In this document: one piece after another, positions 31,274 to 42,066 of the stretch
Layout of the letters: each line of letters begins with the position of its first letter
Numbering within the stretch: the stretch's first letter is position 1
Origin: DATMBL01 sp050735975
GTDB taxonomy: Bacteria > Desulfobacterota > Binatia > UBA9968
DNA length: 60,056 nucleotides
Reading direction: 5' to 3'
Assembly: GCA_050735975.1 (NCBI GenBank)
Contig: JBOHVS010000337.1
Span: 1 to 60,056, forward strand
Program-made: the position numbers and the translations under genes
Notes under the pieces: generated by a model
What the model was told of the DNA's origin: nothing
Database searches by the model: none
What the model saw: only the letters and a program-made list of their open reading frames with translations

Positions 31274-32179
31274 ATGGGAAAGATCGGCCTTGCCTTCGTC
31301 AATCCGGCGCCACTAACTAAACCGAATTATGTCGTGAATTTCGCAAGAAGGTGCGAAGAGATGGGGCTTCATTCCATGTGGACTATCGACCGAATTGCCT
31401 ACGATAACCTCGAGCCGTTGACCATTCTTGCGGCGGCAGCCGGCGCGACGCAGAAGATCCGGCTCGGAACTTCCGTCCTTTTGCCCGGGCTAAGACAGCC
31501 GGCGTTGCTTGCAAAGACGGTAGCAACCCTGGATTTTATCTCAAACGGCCGCGTAACTCTCGGCGTCGGCTTCGGCAGTCGTGAAAGCGACTTTTCCTCG
31601 GTAGAGGTTCCTTACGAAGCGCGGGGAAGCAGAGCGGTAGAAGCGGTTCAACTAATGAAACGTCTCTGGACCGAAAATAACGTTAGCCACAAAGGACGCT
31701 TCTTCGACGTCCAAAACCTCACAATCGGTCCCAGACCGCTTCAAAATCCTATCCCGGTATGGACCGGCGGCAGCGCCGACATCGCGCTCAAGCGCGCCGG
31801 CGCCTGGGCAAACGGTTTCATCTGTGGCAGCTCGGCTATACCGGAGTTTCCCTCGACTTGGGAAAAAGTCGCTAGTTACGCCACGGCGGCGGGTCGCAAT
31901 CCGGGCGAGATCGAAAAGGCCGGCCTTACATTCATGGCGATCAACGACGACAAGACAAAAGCCGTTGACACAGTCGCTGCCTATGTGCAGCGCTACTACG
32001 GTCGGCTCAGAGGAGATATTGAGAATACTTCGTTGGTAGGCTCCGGCACAGCCTGCGCGGAACGGATCGATCTGTTCTTCAGCAAGGGCCTCGACACCCT
32101 GATCATCGGCATGGCCGATGCCGATCCGAAGCAGCTCGAGCTTTTCGCTGACAAGGTCTTGCCCAACCTCAAGTCCTGA
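31274..32179 (+). CDS. LLM class F420/FMN-dependent oxidoreductase
   Basis: A 301-residue luciferase-like TIM barrel protein. Typical features are ATQKIRLGTSVLLPGLRQP, GRVTLGVGFGSRESDF and NPIPVWTGGSADIALKRA. Such enzymes use reduced FMN or F420 in oxidations or reductions of varied compounds. ATG 31274 has AAAAGGAAC six bases upstream; GTG 31229 is the earlier frame start. Whether it uses F420 or FMN cannot be decided. Confidence 0.9.
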   Translation: MGKIGLAFVNPAPLTKPNYVVNFARRCEEMGLHSMWTIDRIAYDNLEPLTILAAAAGATQKIRLGTSVLLPGLRQPALLAKTVATLDFISNGRVTLGVGFGSRESDFSSVEVPYEARGSRAVEAVQLMKRLWTENNVSHKGRFFDVQNLTIGPRPLQNPIPVWTGGSADIALKRAGAWANGFICGSSAIPEFPSTWEKVASYATAAGRNPGEIEKAGLTFMAINDDKTKAVDTVAAYVQRYYGRLRGDIENTSLVGSGTACAERIDLFFSKGLDTLIIGMADADPKQLELFADKVLPNLKS

Positions 32180-32203
32180 CGAGCCGGCGCAAGGCGGCTC
32201 GGT
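32180..32203 (+). terminator. Possible terminator after the LLM gene
   Basis: GAGCCG and CGGCTC arms enclose an eight-base loop, followed by GTTGAAGTTCATTT, directly after the LLM stop codon. There is no clean T-tract. Confidence 0.35.
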
Positions 32204-32527
32204 TGAAGTTCATTTAATAAGAGTGCATTAGTAAGTAGGCATGAGTCGACAGAGGGGCGAGGCCTGGAGGGCGCGGGCACGCCAACGTAAAGGTTGCGTT
32301 CAGGCCCAGGTCGTGGGTATAGCCACACTTGGAGAAGACGGGGTGGTGGCCTACAAGGCACAGCCCATTGACCGCGCCCGGAAGGATTCGCCCCGAGGGA
32401 CGCCCGCTTTCGGCAGATATCCGGATACTAGTGAACTCTTTTATAGCTTGAGACCTCCCCCCTTAGCCTAAGGCGTCGGCGTTCGCCCAACCTTCAAGCA
32501 GAGGCTTATCGATGCTCGCCGGAGGCT
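32204..32527. other. Gap between convergent LLM and bicupin genes
   Basis: This stretch holds copy A of the repeated segment (32270-32392). The 76-codon frame from ATG 32241 to 32471 that contains it has no ribosome site and is treated as part of that relic. The rest shows no feature. Confidence 0.4.
32270..32392 (+). repeat. Repeated segment (copy A), likely coding relic
   Basis: This is the counterpart of 26840-26969. It reads RKGCVQAQVVGIATLGED then GVVAYKAQPID in an open frame, while copy B has a stop. Shared points are a Cys followed by QA, then I-x-T-x-GED-x3-AYK. Not recognised; it could be the tail of a mobile-element protein or a small gene. Confidence 0.4.
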
Positions 32528-33655
32528 CTACTGCTTTCCCATGCCCTTCGACCACTCGAAGTTTGGATCTTTGTAGGCTTCCTGCGGCATTAGTGAGGTT
32601 AGTCCGCGTTTGGTTAGCTCGTCCTCGAACTTCTGCCGCACCCAAGGATCTTCGTTGACATATTCGATTTGGTCTTTGGCGCGGTCTTCCACCTTTTCGG
32701 CGTGGCCGTGGAACTGCATTGGCGGATGGAGGGCCAGGTATCTGGCGGCTTCACCGCCGGCGTTGAAATGCTGGTGGAACCACTTGTTAGGCGGTACGAA
32801 GCAGCTCGCCTCGTGCCACGGCACGGCCACCTTTTCCTTTCCTTCTTCCCACATAATCGAGTAGCCTTCACCGACCGGAATCACGATCACCCGACCCGGG
32901 CCGTGCCGATGGGCCTTCTTGTACAGGCGCGCATCGAAGACCGACATGTGGCAGGACATTTCCGAGTCGGGGAACTGGATGTAAACGCTCCGTCCACCGG
33001 CGCCACGTCTAACGTTGGCATCGAGCTTATCCCAGGCCCGCATGTCAGGAAAAAAATTCCCATACCAATAAGCTCGCCGGCCCCATGAGTTGTCGAGCGT
33101 ATTTTGCTGAATCATCTTGGCTTCGGAATAAAAATCGATCTCGTTCTGAATATCCGGCCCTTCGTAAAGATTGCCAAAAATGAAGTTCACGTCGCGCACG
33201 CCGGACAGTGTCAGCGGCATGTAGTTGTAATGCAGCAGCCGCACCGGTTTATCGCCTTGCATGTTGCTAAATTGATGCGTGTAATTATGAGGCACCAGGA
33301 ACATGCTATGCTTTTGCCATTCGAATGTCTTTTTGGACCGTCGCTCACCGGACCAGATGGTCGTGAGACCGCGGCCCTCAACGACGTAAGCAATTTCATC
33401 GAGAGCGAACTTAAGCGCGGGCAAGGTTTTGCCCGGAGGGATCTCCGTCACTCGCGCCGAAGTGACTCCCTCCTGTCCCACCAGCTGAATAAATGCGGAG
33501 TTACACTGGCGCTCCTCCCACCAGCCCAACGCCAGCGTTCTCAGATCCTCGATGTAGTAGCCGCGGTGGATTGGAATGCCTTGCGACTCCATCCACTCAT
33601 CGTACGTGTAGAACTTGCTCCACATCTTTCGCTCTGTTTTCATCGCCTTTGACAT
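32528..33655 (-). CDS. Bicupin protein (paralogue 1)
   Basis: A 375-residue protein with two cupin folds. The first half has ALKFALDEIAYVVEGRGLTT and LVPHNYTHQFSNMQGDKPVR; the second has KKAHRHGPGRVIVIPVGEGY and FVPPNKWFHQHFN, with several metal-binding histidines. It is about two-thirds identical by eye to the protein at 36433. Automated annotations sometimes name such cupins ethanolamine ammonia lyase-activating proteins, which fits the EutA-like neighbour but is not proof. ATG 33655 has GGAGGG eight bases upstream. It follows the DMT permease gene by 73 bases. Confidence 0.85.
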   Translation of the reverse strand: MSKAMKTERKMWSKFYTYDEWMESQGIPIHRGYYIEDLRTLALGWWEERQCNSAFIQLVGQEGVTSARVTEIPPGKTLPALKFALDEIAYVVEGRGLTTIWSGERRSKKTFEWQKHSMFLVPHNYTHQFSNMQGDKPVRLLHYNYMPLTLSGVRDVNFIFGNLYEGPDIQNEIDFYSEAKMIQQNTLDNSWGRRAYWYGNFFPDMRAWDKLDANVRRGAGGRSVYIQFPDSEMSCHMSVFDARLYKKAHRHGPGRVIVIPVGEGYSIMWEEGKEKVAVPWHEASCFVPPNKWFHQHFNAGGEAARYLALHPPMQFHGHAEKVEDRAKDQIEYVNEDPWVRQKFEDELTKRGLTSLMPQEAYKDPNFEWSKGMGKQ

Positions 33656-33728
33656 GGATGGTTCCCTCCTGAGTCCTTGTTTCTTCCTTTACCAGGTAGT
33701 TGTATAGCGCATAGGATGCGACGCTGCC

Positions 33729-34586
33729 TTAAACCGTCATAACCAATAGCGTGCCCGCCACGGTGCAAATCGCTCCCGCCACAACGCGAGGGGAAATTGA
33801 TTCTAAATCCCTCAGGAAAACTGCCGTCAATAAAACTGATAGAACCGGGTTCGCAGCGATTATAGGCTCGACGATAACCACCTGGCCCAGACTCAGGGCA
33901 TAAAACACCGCTAGCATAGCCCCGGTGTTGAGTAAACCAGCAGCGAAATACCAGCCGAGGCTACGTCTGGGTAAACAGAAGATCCGAATGCCTCCATTTG
34001 CCTGCAGCAGCCCCAAGGAGAAAATTAGTCCCGTCATCGCTGTGATTGCTGCTCCCATAAGTGGAGTATTGTCAACCATCAGCCCGGCTTTCCGCAAAGT
34101 GCTCGAAACACCAAAACATATGGCGCCCAAAGCAGGATAGATGACATCCATTTTGCGCCATGGTCCAGTCGCCGGCTTTACGGAAGAGAGAATCACCACA
34201 CCGAGAATAACGAGAGCTGTTCCGAGAATGTTTTGAAACAACCATATTTCATTCAGAAAAAACACTGCAAAAATCGAGGCGAACATAGGGGATGAATTCA
34301 CGATCGGCACGGCTCTCGCCACCCCGATGCGCTCGATACCGACGAAATTAAGGGTCCGCCCCAGACCCGGGGCAAAGATGCCGGCTACAACGAAATACCA
34401 AACGGCGGCCGACCACAGAGCGTGCGAAGGCACAAAAAGCGCTACCAAACACCAGGAAACCGACGCCGACAGGGTAAGCGAGATTACCGATGCGGTGAGC
34501 GCATTGGAATTGACCATCCCGCGTCGAATTAATATATGGGAAACTGCGAAACCAAAACCAGCCAGAACGGCAAAATAGACAGCCAT
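33729..34586 (-). CDS. DMT superfamily (EamA) permease
   Basis: A 285-residue membrane protein with ten predicted helices in two EamA repeats; PIVNSSPMFASIFAVFFLNE and PIIAANPVLSVLLTAVFLRD are the paired repeat motifs. The family moves amino acids, nucleotides, amines or other metabolites by drug/metabolite exchange. It lies between the EutA-like and bicupin genes on the same strand, so it may carry the substrate or product of their pathway. Confidence 0.88.
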   Translation of the reverse strand: MAVYFAVLAGFGFAVSHILIRRGMVNSNALTASVISLTLSASVSWCLVALFVPSHALWSAAVWYFVVAGIFAPGLGRTLNFVGIERIGVARAVPIVNSSPMFASIFAVFFLNEIWLFQNILGTALVILGVVILSSVKPATGPWRKMDVIYPALGAICFGVSSTLRKAGLMVDNTPLMGAAITAMTGLIFSLGLLQANGGIRIFCLPRRSLGWYFAAGLLNTGAMLAVFYALSLGQVVIVEPIIAANPVLSVLLTAVFLRDLESISPRVVAGAICTVAGTLLVMTV

Positions 34587-34788
34587 TAATACTCAGGTAC
34601 TGCGATTCTTAAGCACAGGGGCGCCGTCCCGGACAGCCACCATCAATCTCGTGGTCAGTGGTATTCGGTCATGATGAATTCCCCGACAGAAACGTCTTTC
34701 CGTAAACACCATGCGGTAAGCCGCGATCGACGTCCGCGCTATTAGCCGGACGCGCGGCTGTACTCTCGAATCTTATGGACCCGAACCG

Positions 34789-36306
34789 TCAATCTAACTT
34801 CGTCGTCGGGAACATCAGCGATTTGACCGTTACCGGTATGACTTCCGTGATCCCCAAACACTCGCCGATGTCTATGTAGTCCAAATCGCCGACCTCGATG
34901 CCGTCAACCGCGATGATATCGCGGGCGACCTTGAACTCATCTTTCAGAATACCGCCGAGAGATTTGGCTATGTCGATGTCCATAGTCAAATAAAGCGGGC
35001 AGTTCGGATCGTCGGCATCCTTGAGAACTTCCGCAATGCCCTCGGCGAGACGTCTGACGGACTGATAATCCGGTACGCCGTTCACGGTCAATGATAAGGC
35101 TAATCCGGTCGTAAAACGCGCCAAGTCGAACTTCCTCAATGATTGCCTGAGGGCGTCGCTGATCGACTCGCCCTGCCGAATGACAGCCTGAATAACCTTG
35201 AGACCATGGACTGGAAGCGCATGCTCGTTAGAGACGTAACTCGTATTGCCGCTAGCTTGAATCGTATACTCGCCGGCGCCGATTACCGTGGCCCGAATCC
35301 CCTCGATGGGCTCTCGAAGAGTATCTTCAGGGAGCTTCTCAAGACGATTCCGTGTGTATTTTCCAAGCTCAGGACCGATGTCACCATAGGCGGTGCGATC
35401 ACGGTCATAAACATGCTCCGAGACGCCACCCGAGAAAACGAGATGCTGAACCTGTTTGAAGCCTCTATATTTTTTGAACGGGGGCGTCACCATCAGCTGT
35501 TTCGCCATCGGCGAAGCGGGACCTTGCTCGATGACTTCGAAAAGGATCGTTGCCATATAGGCGCCGAAATCCTCTTTCATCTTCTCGGTGATCTTTTGCC
35601 CGAGATCGACCTTGTGGCCTAGTTCTCTCATCATTATCCGGCCCGCGTCTTCAATTCGTGTAACCACGTCGTTTTCATCGAAAGCAAGCAACCGCGCGCC
35701 GACGTTGATGGCGGCAGTTTGCGTCACGACGCCGTCCTCAATCAGAGAAAATTTGGTGGTGCCTCCGCCCATATCGACGTTCAGAACGGTCTTATGCTCC
35801 GCTTTGGAAAGATCCACCGCGCCGCAACCGTATGCCGCAAGCAATGCTTCATGGTTATGGCCGGCGGCCGCGCAGATAAATTTTCCGGAGTACTTGGCGA
35901 AAAATTCCACGATGGGCTGCGCGTTCTCTTTCTTGAGCGCCTCCCCGGTGATAATGACTGCTCCGGTATCCACATCGTCCGGCGTTAACCCGGCTTCCTG
36001 GTAGGCGTCCTGAATAAATTGATTGACCCGATCGGTATCGATTTTGGTCGCCGACAAGTAGGGGGTCAACATGATCGGCGAGCGATAAAGCACTTCGCGG
36101 TTCGTCACCTTGAACTTACCGGAGAGCGAGGCTCCTTCGCGCCGCAAGGTGATAAGGGAAAAAATCAAATGGGAGGTCGAGGAGCCAATGTCGATGCCTA
36201 CGCTCTTCAGCGAAAACATCTCAAGCCCTTCGATCTCCGTGACGATTTCACCTTCTTTGATATCGAAGTTTTCCGGATGGTCGTGATCGTAAATGTCGTC
36301 GTGCAT
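34789..36306 (-). CDS. EutA-like ethanolamine ammonia-lyase reactivase
   Basis: A 505-residue ASKHA/Hsp70-fold ATPase. It shows the phosphate-1 motif GIDIGSSTSHLIFS, a phosphate-2 motif NVDMGGGTTKFSL and the LVFSGGVSEHVYDR adenosine region, as in EutA, which frees inactivated cobalamin from ethanolamine ammonia-lyase. No eutB or eutC is in the window, so the client lyase is either elsewhere or another cobalamin enzyme. ATG 36306 has GGAGAGA five bases upstream; GTG/ATG 36339 is an earlier in-frame start. It is flanked by two bicupin paralogues. Confidence 0.85.
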   Translation of the reverse strand: MHDDIYDHDHPENFDIKEGEIVTEIEGLEMFSLKSVGIDIGSSTSHLIFSLITLRREGASLSGKFKVTNREVLYRSPIMLTPYLSATKIDTDRVNQFIQDAYQEAGLTPDDVDTGAVIITGEALKKENAQPIVEFFAKYSGKFICAAAGHNHEALLAAYGCGAVDLSKAEHKTVLNVDMGGGTTKFSLIEDGVVTQTAAINVGARLLAFDENDVVTRIEDAGRIMMRELGHKVDLGQKITEKMKEDFGAYMATILFEVIEQGPASPMAKQLMVTPPFKKYRGFKQVQHLVFSGGVSEHVYDRDRTAYGDIGPELGKYTRNRLEKLPEDTLREPIEGIRATVIGAGEYTIQASGNTSYVSNEHALPVHGLKVIQAVIRQGESISDALRQSLRKFDLARFTTGLALSLTVNGVPDYQSVRRLAEGIAEVLKDADDPNCPLYLTMDIDIAKSLGGILKDEFKVARDIIAVDGIEVGDLDYIDIGECLGITEVIPVTVKSLMFPTTKLD

Positions 36307-36367
36307 TAATTCTCTCCAATCGAAAACGTTCCCTAACAAGCTGCTGCTAATTCTAGCCTATATAACA

Positions 36368-36397
36368 AGAATCCCCGCACTCGCGTGCAGGGATTCT
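36368..36397 (-). terminator. Rho-independent terminator after bicupin 2
   Basis: AGAATCCC pairs with GGGATTCT and GCAC with GTGC around a TCGC loop, a 12-base-pair stem with one mismatch. It lies between the bicupin 2 stop (36433) and the EutA-like start, so bicupin 2 is probably transcribed separately from eutA. Confidence 0.6.
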
Positions 36398-36432
36398 CGG
36401 CATTGAATCTTCTAAAGTCCTAAGCCGCCCTT

Positions 36433-37566
36433 TTATTGCTTCCCCATCGCTTTGGACCACTCGTAGTCCGGGTTGGTGTAGCACTCTGCCGGCATCAGGC
36501 TCTTGATGCCGCGCTTGGCCAACTCTTCCTCGAACTTCTGGCGAATATATGCATCTTCGTTCGGATACTCGATCTGGTCTTTTGCCCGGTCTTCGACTTT
36601 TTCGGCGTGACCGTGGAACTGCATCGGCGGATGGAGCGCGAGGTATCGCGCCATGTCGCCGCCGGCGTTGAAATGCTGGTGAAACCACTTGTTGGGCGGT
36701 GTGACCATACTGCATTCGTGCCACGGGCAAACGATTTTCTCTTTGCCTTCTTCCCACATGATCGAATAGCCCTCCCCCGCCGGAATGATGATAGCGCGCC
36801 CGGGACCATGCCGGTGCGCTTTCTTATAGGTCTTCGGGGCGAAGACAGACATGTGCGCGGTCAGCTCTGAATTCGGAAACTGGATAAAGACGCTCTTGCC
36901 TCCGGCGCCGCGACGCTCATTGGCATCCAGCTTGTTCCATGCGCGCATATCAGGGAAGAAATTGCCGTACCAAAACGCCCGCATCCCCAAACCTTCATCC
37001 GCGTTGGCTGCTTGGACCAGTTTAGCCTCTGAATAAAAATCGCCTTCCGAGGAGCCATTCTTTGGCTCGTAGGGATTATTGAAGTACATGTCAGGCTCAG
37101 GCAGCGCAGACATCGCCATTGGCATATAGCTATAGTGGAAGAGCCGCACGGGCTTATCCCCCTGCATGTTACTAAAAACATGGTAATGATTGCGCGGAAC
37201 GAGAAACAGCGAGTGCTCTTGCCATTCAAAGCTCTTCTTCGGCTTTCCCTCGCCCGCCCAAACTGTAGTGAGGCCGCGGCCCGAGCAAACATAGACCAGT
37301 TCATCCAGAGCAAACTTGACGGGCGGTAGGCTCTTGCCCGGCGCAATTTCACTAACCCGCGATGAACTGACACCTTCCTGCCCCAAAAGCTGGATAAACG
37401 CCGCCTTGCACTGCCGCTCTTCCCACCACTCCAACTCAACCGAGCGCAAGTCCTCTATATAATAGCCCGTATGGATCGGAATTCCCTTTGTCTTCATCCA
37501 CCGATCGTAGGTGAATTCCTTGCTCCACATCGTGATGACGGGTTCCTGTCTAGCTGCCGTGGCCAT
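36433..37566 (-). CDS. Bicupin protein (paralogue 2)
   Basis: A 377-residue protein closely related to that at 32528, with two cupin modules: PVKFALDELVYVCSGRGLTT and LVPRNHYHVFSNMQGDKPVR in the first, KKAHRHGPGRAIIIPAGEGY and VTPPNKWFHQHFN in the second. Metal-binding histidines are mostly kept. The start is ATG 37566 with GGAGGAA upstream; the longer frame to 37749 runs into the atpC gene. Function unknown; see paralogue 1. Codon use is like its neighbours. Confidence 0.85.
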   Translation of the reverse strand: MATAARQEPVITMWSKEFTYDRWMKTKGIPIHTGYYIEDLRSVELEWWEERQCKAAFIQLLGQEGVSSSRVSEIAPGKSLPPVKFALDELVYVCSGRGLTTVWAGEGKPKKSFEWQEHSLFLVPRNHYHVFSNMQGDKPVRLFHYSYMPMAMSALPEPDMYFNNPYEPKNGSSEGDFYSEAKLVQAANADEGLGMRAFWYGNFFPDMRAWNKLDANERRGAGGKSVFIQFPNSELTAHMSVFAPKTYKKAHRHGPGRAIIIPAGEGYSIMWEEGKEKIVCPWHECSMVTPPNKWFHQHFNAGGDMARYLALHPPMQFHGHAEKVEDRAKDQIEYPNEDAYIRQKFEEELAKRGIKSLMPAECYTNPDYEWSKAMGKQ

Positions 37567-37591
37567 GCTATGTTCCTCCTTTCTACTACTA

Positions 37592-38008
37592 CTAGTCACC
37601 CAACTGTCGATTTGCAACATGCATCTGAACCTTGGCCCAACGTAGAGCGACGGCGGCGGCGATAAATTCCTTATCGTCCGGGTTAAGCTGGTGCATTTGG
37701 TTTTCCGCCTGCTCCTCGTTACGCCGGGCGCGTTCAACATCGATCTCATCGGCGTATTCCGCCGAAGTGGCCAAGACCGTCATGGTATTGTCCAAAACCT
37801 CAGCATACCCTCCGCTGACGGCGAGGTATCGTTTTACCGGCCCCTGCTTATAGCTCATCTCACCGGGCACCAAAAGGGTCAGAAAAGCGATGTGGTTTGG
37901 GAGCACGCCAAACTCGCCCAAGGCGCCGGGAGCAGTGACTTCATCGACGTCCTCGTCCAGGACAAGCCGGCTGGGCGTCACCACTTTAAGTCTGATCTTA
38001 TCAGCCAT
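37592..38008 (-). CDS. atpC: ATP synthase epsilon subunit
   Basis: A 138-residue epsilon subunit: N-terminal beta-sandwich (APGALGEFGVLPNHIAFLT, KRYLAVSGGYAEV) and a C-terminal helical hairpin. It is part of the rotor stalk of F-type ATP synthase and regulates hydrolysis. It is the last gene of the atp operon, 80 bases after atpD. Confidence 0.95.
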   Translation of the reverse strand: MADKIRLKVVTPSRLVLDEDVDEVTAPGALGEFGVLPNHIAFLTLLVPGEMSYKQGPVKRYLAVSGGYAEVLDNTMTVLATSAEYADEIDVERARRNEEQAENQMHQLNPDDKEFIAAAVALRWAKVQMHVANRQLGD

Positions 38009-38088
38009 GTCTGCAAATCTAGGTTAGAAGCATCGGGCGTACGGCACAAGTGAAGACTTCTACTGTTGACTCCTGCTGATCGACTTCT

Positions 38089-39498
<1,410 letters not shown>

Positions 39499-39632
39499 AA
39501 TTACGGTTTCCTCCGTTTACCCCGTTCCCCAAAATCATCCCGCCGCGTAAGCGCAGGAATGAATGTTCTTGCCTTTTGCGCAGCCAACGTCCCAAAGTCG
39601 CGGTCGTCAGCCCGTGGTGCGGGGTTTACTTC

Positions 39633-40493
39633 TCACTTCAAGGCCTCCGCCGTCCCGACGATTTCCATCAGTTCTCGGGTGATCGAAGCTTGACGCGCTC
39701 GGTTCATCTGCAGGGTCAGCGCCCCCATCATCTTCGAAGCATTCGTCGTCGCGGAATCCATGGCCGTCATGCGCGCGCCATGCTCGCTGGCGGTCGCTTC
39801 TAACAACGCCCGCTGAATCGCGACTTCGGTAATTTTCGGCAACAGGCTCGCCAGAAGGTCCTGAACACCCGGCTCGTAGAGATACTCGGTAAGCTGTTCG
39901 GTTTCTTCCGTTTCCGTCAGGGACACGGGCAAAAGCTGCTCCAGAGTCGGCACCTGCGAGAGGGCGGAGCGGAACTGGCTATAAAGGATATGGACGGCAT
40001 CGGTTTCGCCGCTGACAAACCCGCTGATCAGCTTCTCGGCAATCTCAACCGCCAACTCCTCGGCGGGAGTCGCGAGAATATTCACGTAGCGGTCGGAAAT
40101 TTCGGCTCTCCTCCGGCGAAAATGATCCGCGCCTTTACGGCCCACGAGCGTGAGCCGAATGTCCTTTCCACCGTCTTGCCGACGGATGAAGGCTTCGGCG
40201 GCACGGATCAGATTGGCGTTGTAGCCGCCGCACAAGCCCCGATCCGACGTTAACAGCACAAGCCGGATTCGCCTTTCGTCACGTACCGTGAGCAGCGGGT
40301 GGGCGCTACTTACGACTCGGGCGGCAAGATTCTTCAACAAATCGGTCATTTTCTCAGCGTAGGGGCGGGCCGCCACGGCCGCATCCTGCGCGCGACGGAG
40401 CTTTGCAGCGGAGACCATCTTCATCGCCTTGGTGATCTGCTGCGTGTTGCGGATCGAACTGATCCGTTTGCGTATCGCCTTGAGAGTCGCCAT
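39633..40493 (-). CDS. atpG: ATP synthase gamma subunit
   Basis: A 286-residue central-stalk subunit. The N-terminal KRISSIRNTQQITKAMKMVSAAKLRRAQ and C-terminal MDSATTNASKMMGALTLQMN plus ARQASITRELMEIVGTAEAL coiled-coil ends are canonical. It couples rotation of the c-ring to the beta subunits. Confidence 0.98.
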   Translation of the reverse strand: MATLKAIRKRISSIRNTQQITKAMKMVSAAKLRRAQDAAVAARPYAEKMTDLLKNLAARVVSSAHPLLTVRDERRIRLVLLTSDRGLCGGYNANLIRAAEAFIRRQDGGKDIRLTLVGRKGADHFRRRRAEISDRYVNILATPAEELAVEIAEKLISGFVSGETDAVHILYSQFRSALSQVPTLEQLLPVSLTETEETEQLTEYLYEPGVQDLLASLLPKITEVAIQRALLEATASEHGARMTAMDSATTNASKMMGALTLQMNRARQASITRELMEIVGTAEALK

Positions 40494-40547
40494 GGCGCCT
40501 AAAGTTTCACGTTCCTCGTTCCCAGATCTTCGTTAAACTTTAAAAAC

Positions 40548-42056
40548 TTAATACTTGAAAATCGCTTTGAACTCTTCCAGCGCTTTGTTTATCTTGGCGC
40601 GGAGTTCATTATCGAGCTCGCGTTTCTTGAGAATGTCGGCAGAGATGTCCGGGTACTTCGATTCGACAAACGAATAGAGCTCTTGCTCGTATTTTTTCAG
40701 GGCCGTGAGAGGCAGTTCATCGACAAAACCGTTGGTCCCGGCGTAGATGATCAGGATCTGCTTTTCTACCGGAAGCGGCTCGTACTGTCCCTGTTTCAGC
40801 AACTCCACCAAACGACTGCCACGATTGAGTTGCCGCTGGGTGGCTTGGTCCAGATCCGAGCCGAATTGGGCAAAGGCCGCCATCTCGCGGTACTGAGCGA
40901 GTTCGAGGCGCAGGGTCCCCGCGACTTGCTTCATCCCTTTGATCTGCGCGTTTCCGCCGACGCGGGAGACCGAAATACCGACGTTGATGGCCGGCCGCAC
41001 GCCGGAGTAAAAAAGATCGCTTTCCAAAAAGATCTGACCGTCGGTGATGGAAATAACGTTGGTCGGGATGTACGCGGAAACGTCACCCGCCTGGGTTTCG
41101 ATGATCGGGAGCGCGGTCAGCGACCCGCCGCCGCGGTCCTCGCTCATCTTCGCAGCCCTTTCCAACAAACGAGAATGAAGATAGAAAACGTCCCCCGGGA
41201 AAGCCTCCCGTCCGGGCGGACGGCGCAGCAGCAAAGAAAGCTGGCGATAGGCGACGGCGTGCTTCGAGAGATCGTCGTAAACCAACAAAGCATGGCCGCC
41301 GTTGTCTCGGATATGCTCGCCCATAGTGCAGCCGCTATAGGGCGCGATATACTGGAGCGGCGCCGACTCGGAAGCCGTCGCGGCCACCACAATGGTGTAA
41401 TCCATGGCGCCGAATTCCCGGAGCTTATCGACGACCTGAGCGACCGTGGAACGCTTTTGTCCGATCGCGACGTAGATGCAGACGACGTTACCGGTCTTCT
41501 GGTTGATGATCGTATCGACGGCAACCGCGGTCTTTCCGGTCTGCCGGTCGCCGATAATTAACTCGCGCTGCCCGCGACCGATGGGAATCATGCCATCAAT
41601 CGCCTTCAACCCGGTTTGCAATGGCTCTTTCACGGGCTGGCGCGCAACGATGCCGGGAGCTTTGATTTCGATTCTCCGGCGATCTTGTGTGTCGATCGGC
41701 CCACGACCGTCGATGGGTTCGCCCAAGGCATTCACCACGCGTCCCACTAGCCCCTGACCCACCGGCACCTCGGCGATCCTGCCGGTGCGCTTGACCGTGT
41801 CGCCTTCTTTGATCATGTGGGTTTCGCCGAAGAGAGCGGCGCCGACATTGTCTTCCTCGAGGTTCAGCGCGAGGCCAAAAATCCGGTGAGGAAATTCCAG
41901 CAACTCGCCGGCGGCGACTTTGTCCAGCCCGTAGACACGCGCGATACCGTCGCCCGTCGATAGAACAGTGCCGATCTCTTGGATCTCAACCGCTTTCTCA
42001 TAGTCGCGAATCTGCTCTTTGATGATGCGGCTGATCTCCGCGGTTCCTATCTCCAT
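40548..42056 (-). CDS. atpA: ATP synthase alpha subunit
   Basis: A 502-residue non-catalytic nucleotide-binding F1 subunit with P-loop GDRQTGKTAVAVDTI and the alpha signature region PAINVGISVSRVGGNAQ. The N-terminal crown (ISRIIKEQIRDYEK) is typical. It sits 54 bases before atpG and 10 bases after atpH. Confidence 0.98.
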   Translation of the reverse strand: MEIGTAEISRIIKEQIRDYEKAVEIQEIGTVLSTGDGIARVYGLDKVAAGELLEFPHRIFGLALNLEEDNVGAALFGETHMIKEGDTVKRTGRIAEVPVGQGLVGRVVNALGEPIDGRGPIDTQDRRRIEIKAPGIVARQPVKEPLQTGLKAIDGMIPIGRGQRELIIGDRQTGKTAVAVDTIINQKTGNVVCIYVAIGQKRSTVAQVVDKLREFGAMDYTIVVAATASESAPLQYIAPYSGCTMGEHIRDNGGHALLVYDDLSKHAVAYRQLSLLLRRPPGREAFPGDVFYLHSRLLERAAKMSEDRGGGSLTALPIIETQAGDVSAYIPTNVISITDGQIFLESDLFYSGVRPAINVGISVSRVGGNAQIKGMKQVAGTLRLELAQYREMAAFAQFGSDLDQATQRQLNRGSRLVELLKQGQYEPLPVEKQILIIYAGTNGFVDELPLTALKKYEQELYSFVESKYPDISADILKKRELDNELRAKINKALEEFKAIFKY

Positions 42057-42066
42057 GGTTCGCTCC

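Noticed and set aside
40683..41561. 292-codon open frame opposite atpA
   Set aside because: Antisense shadow of atpA; residue content follows the opposite strand's codon bias.
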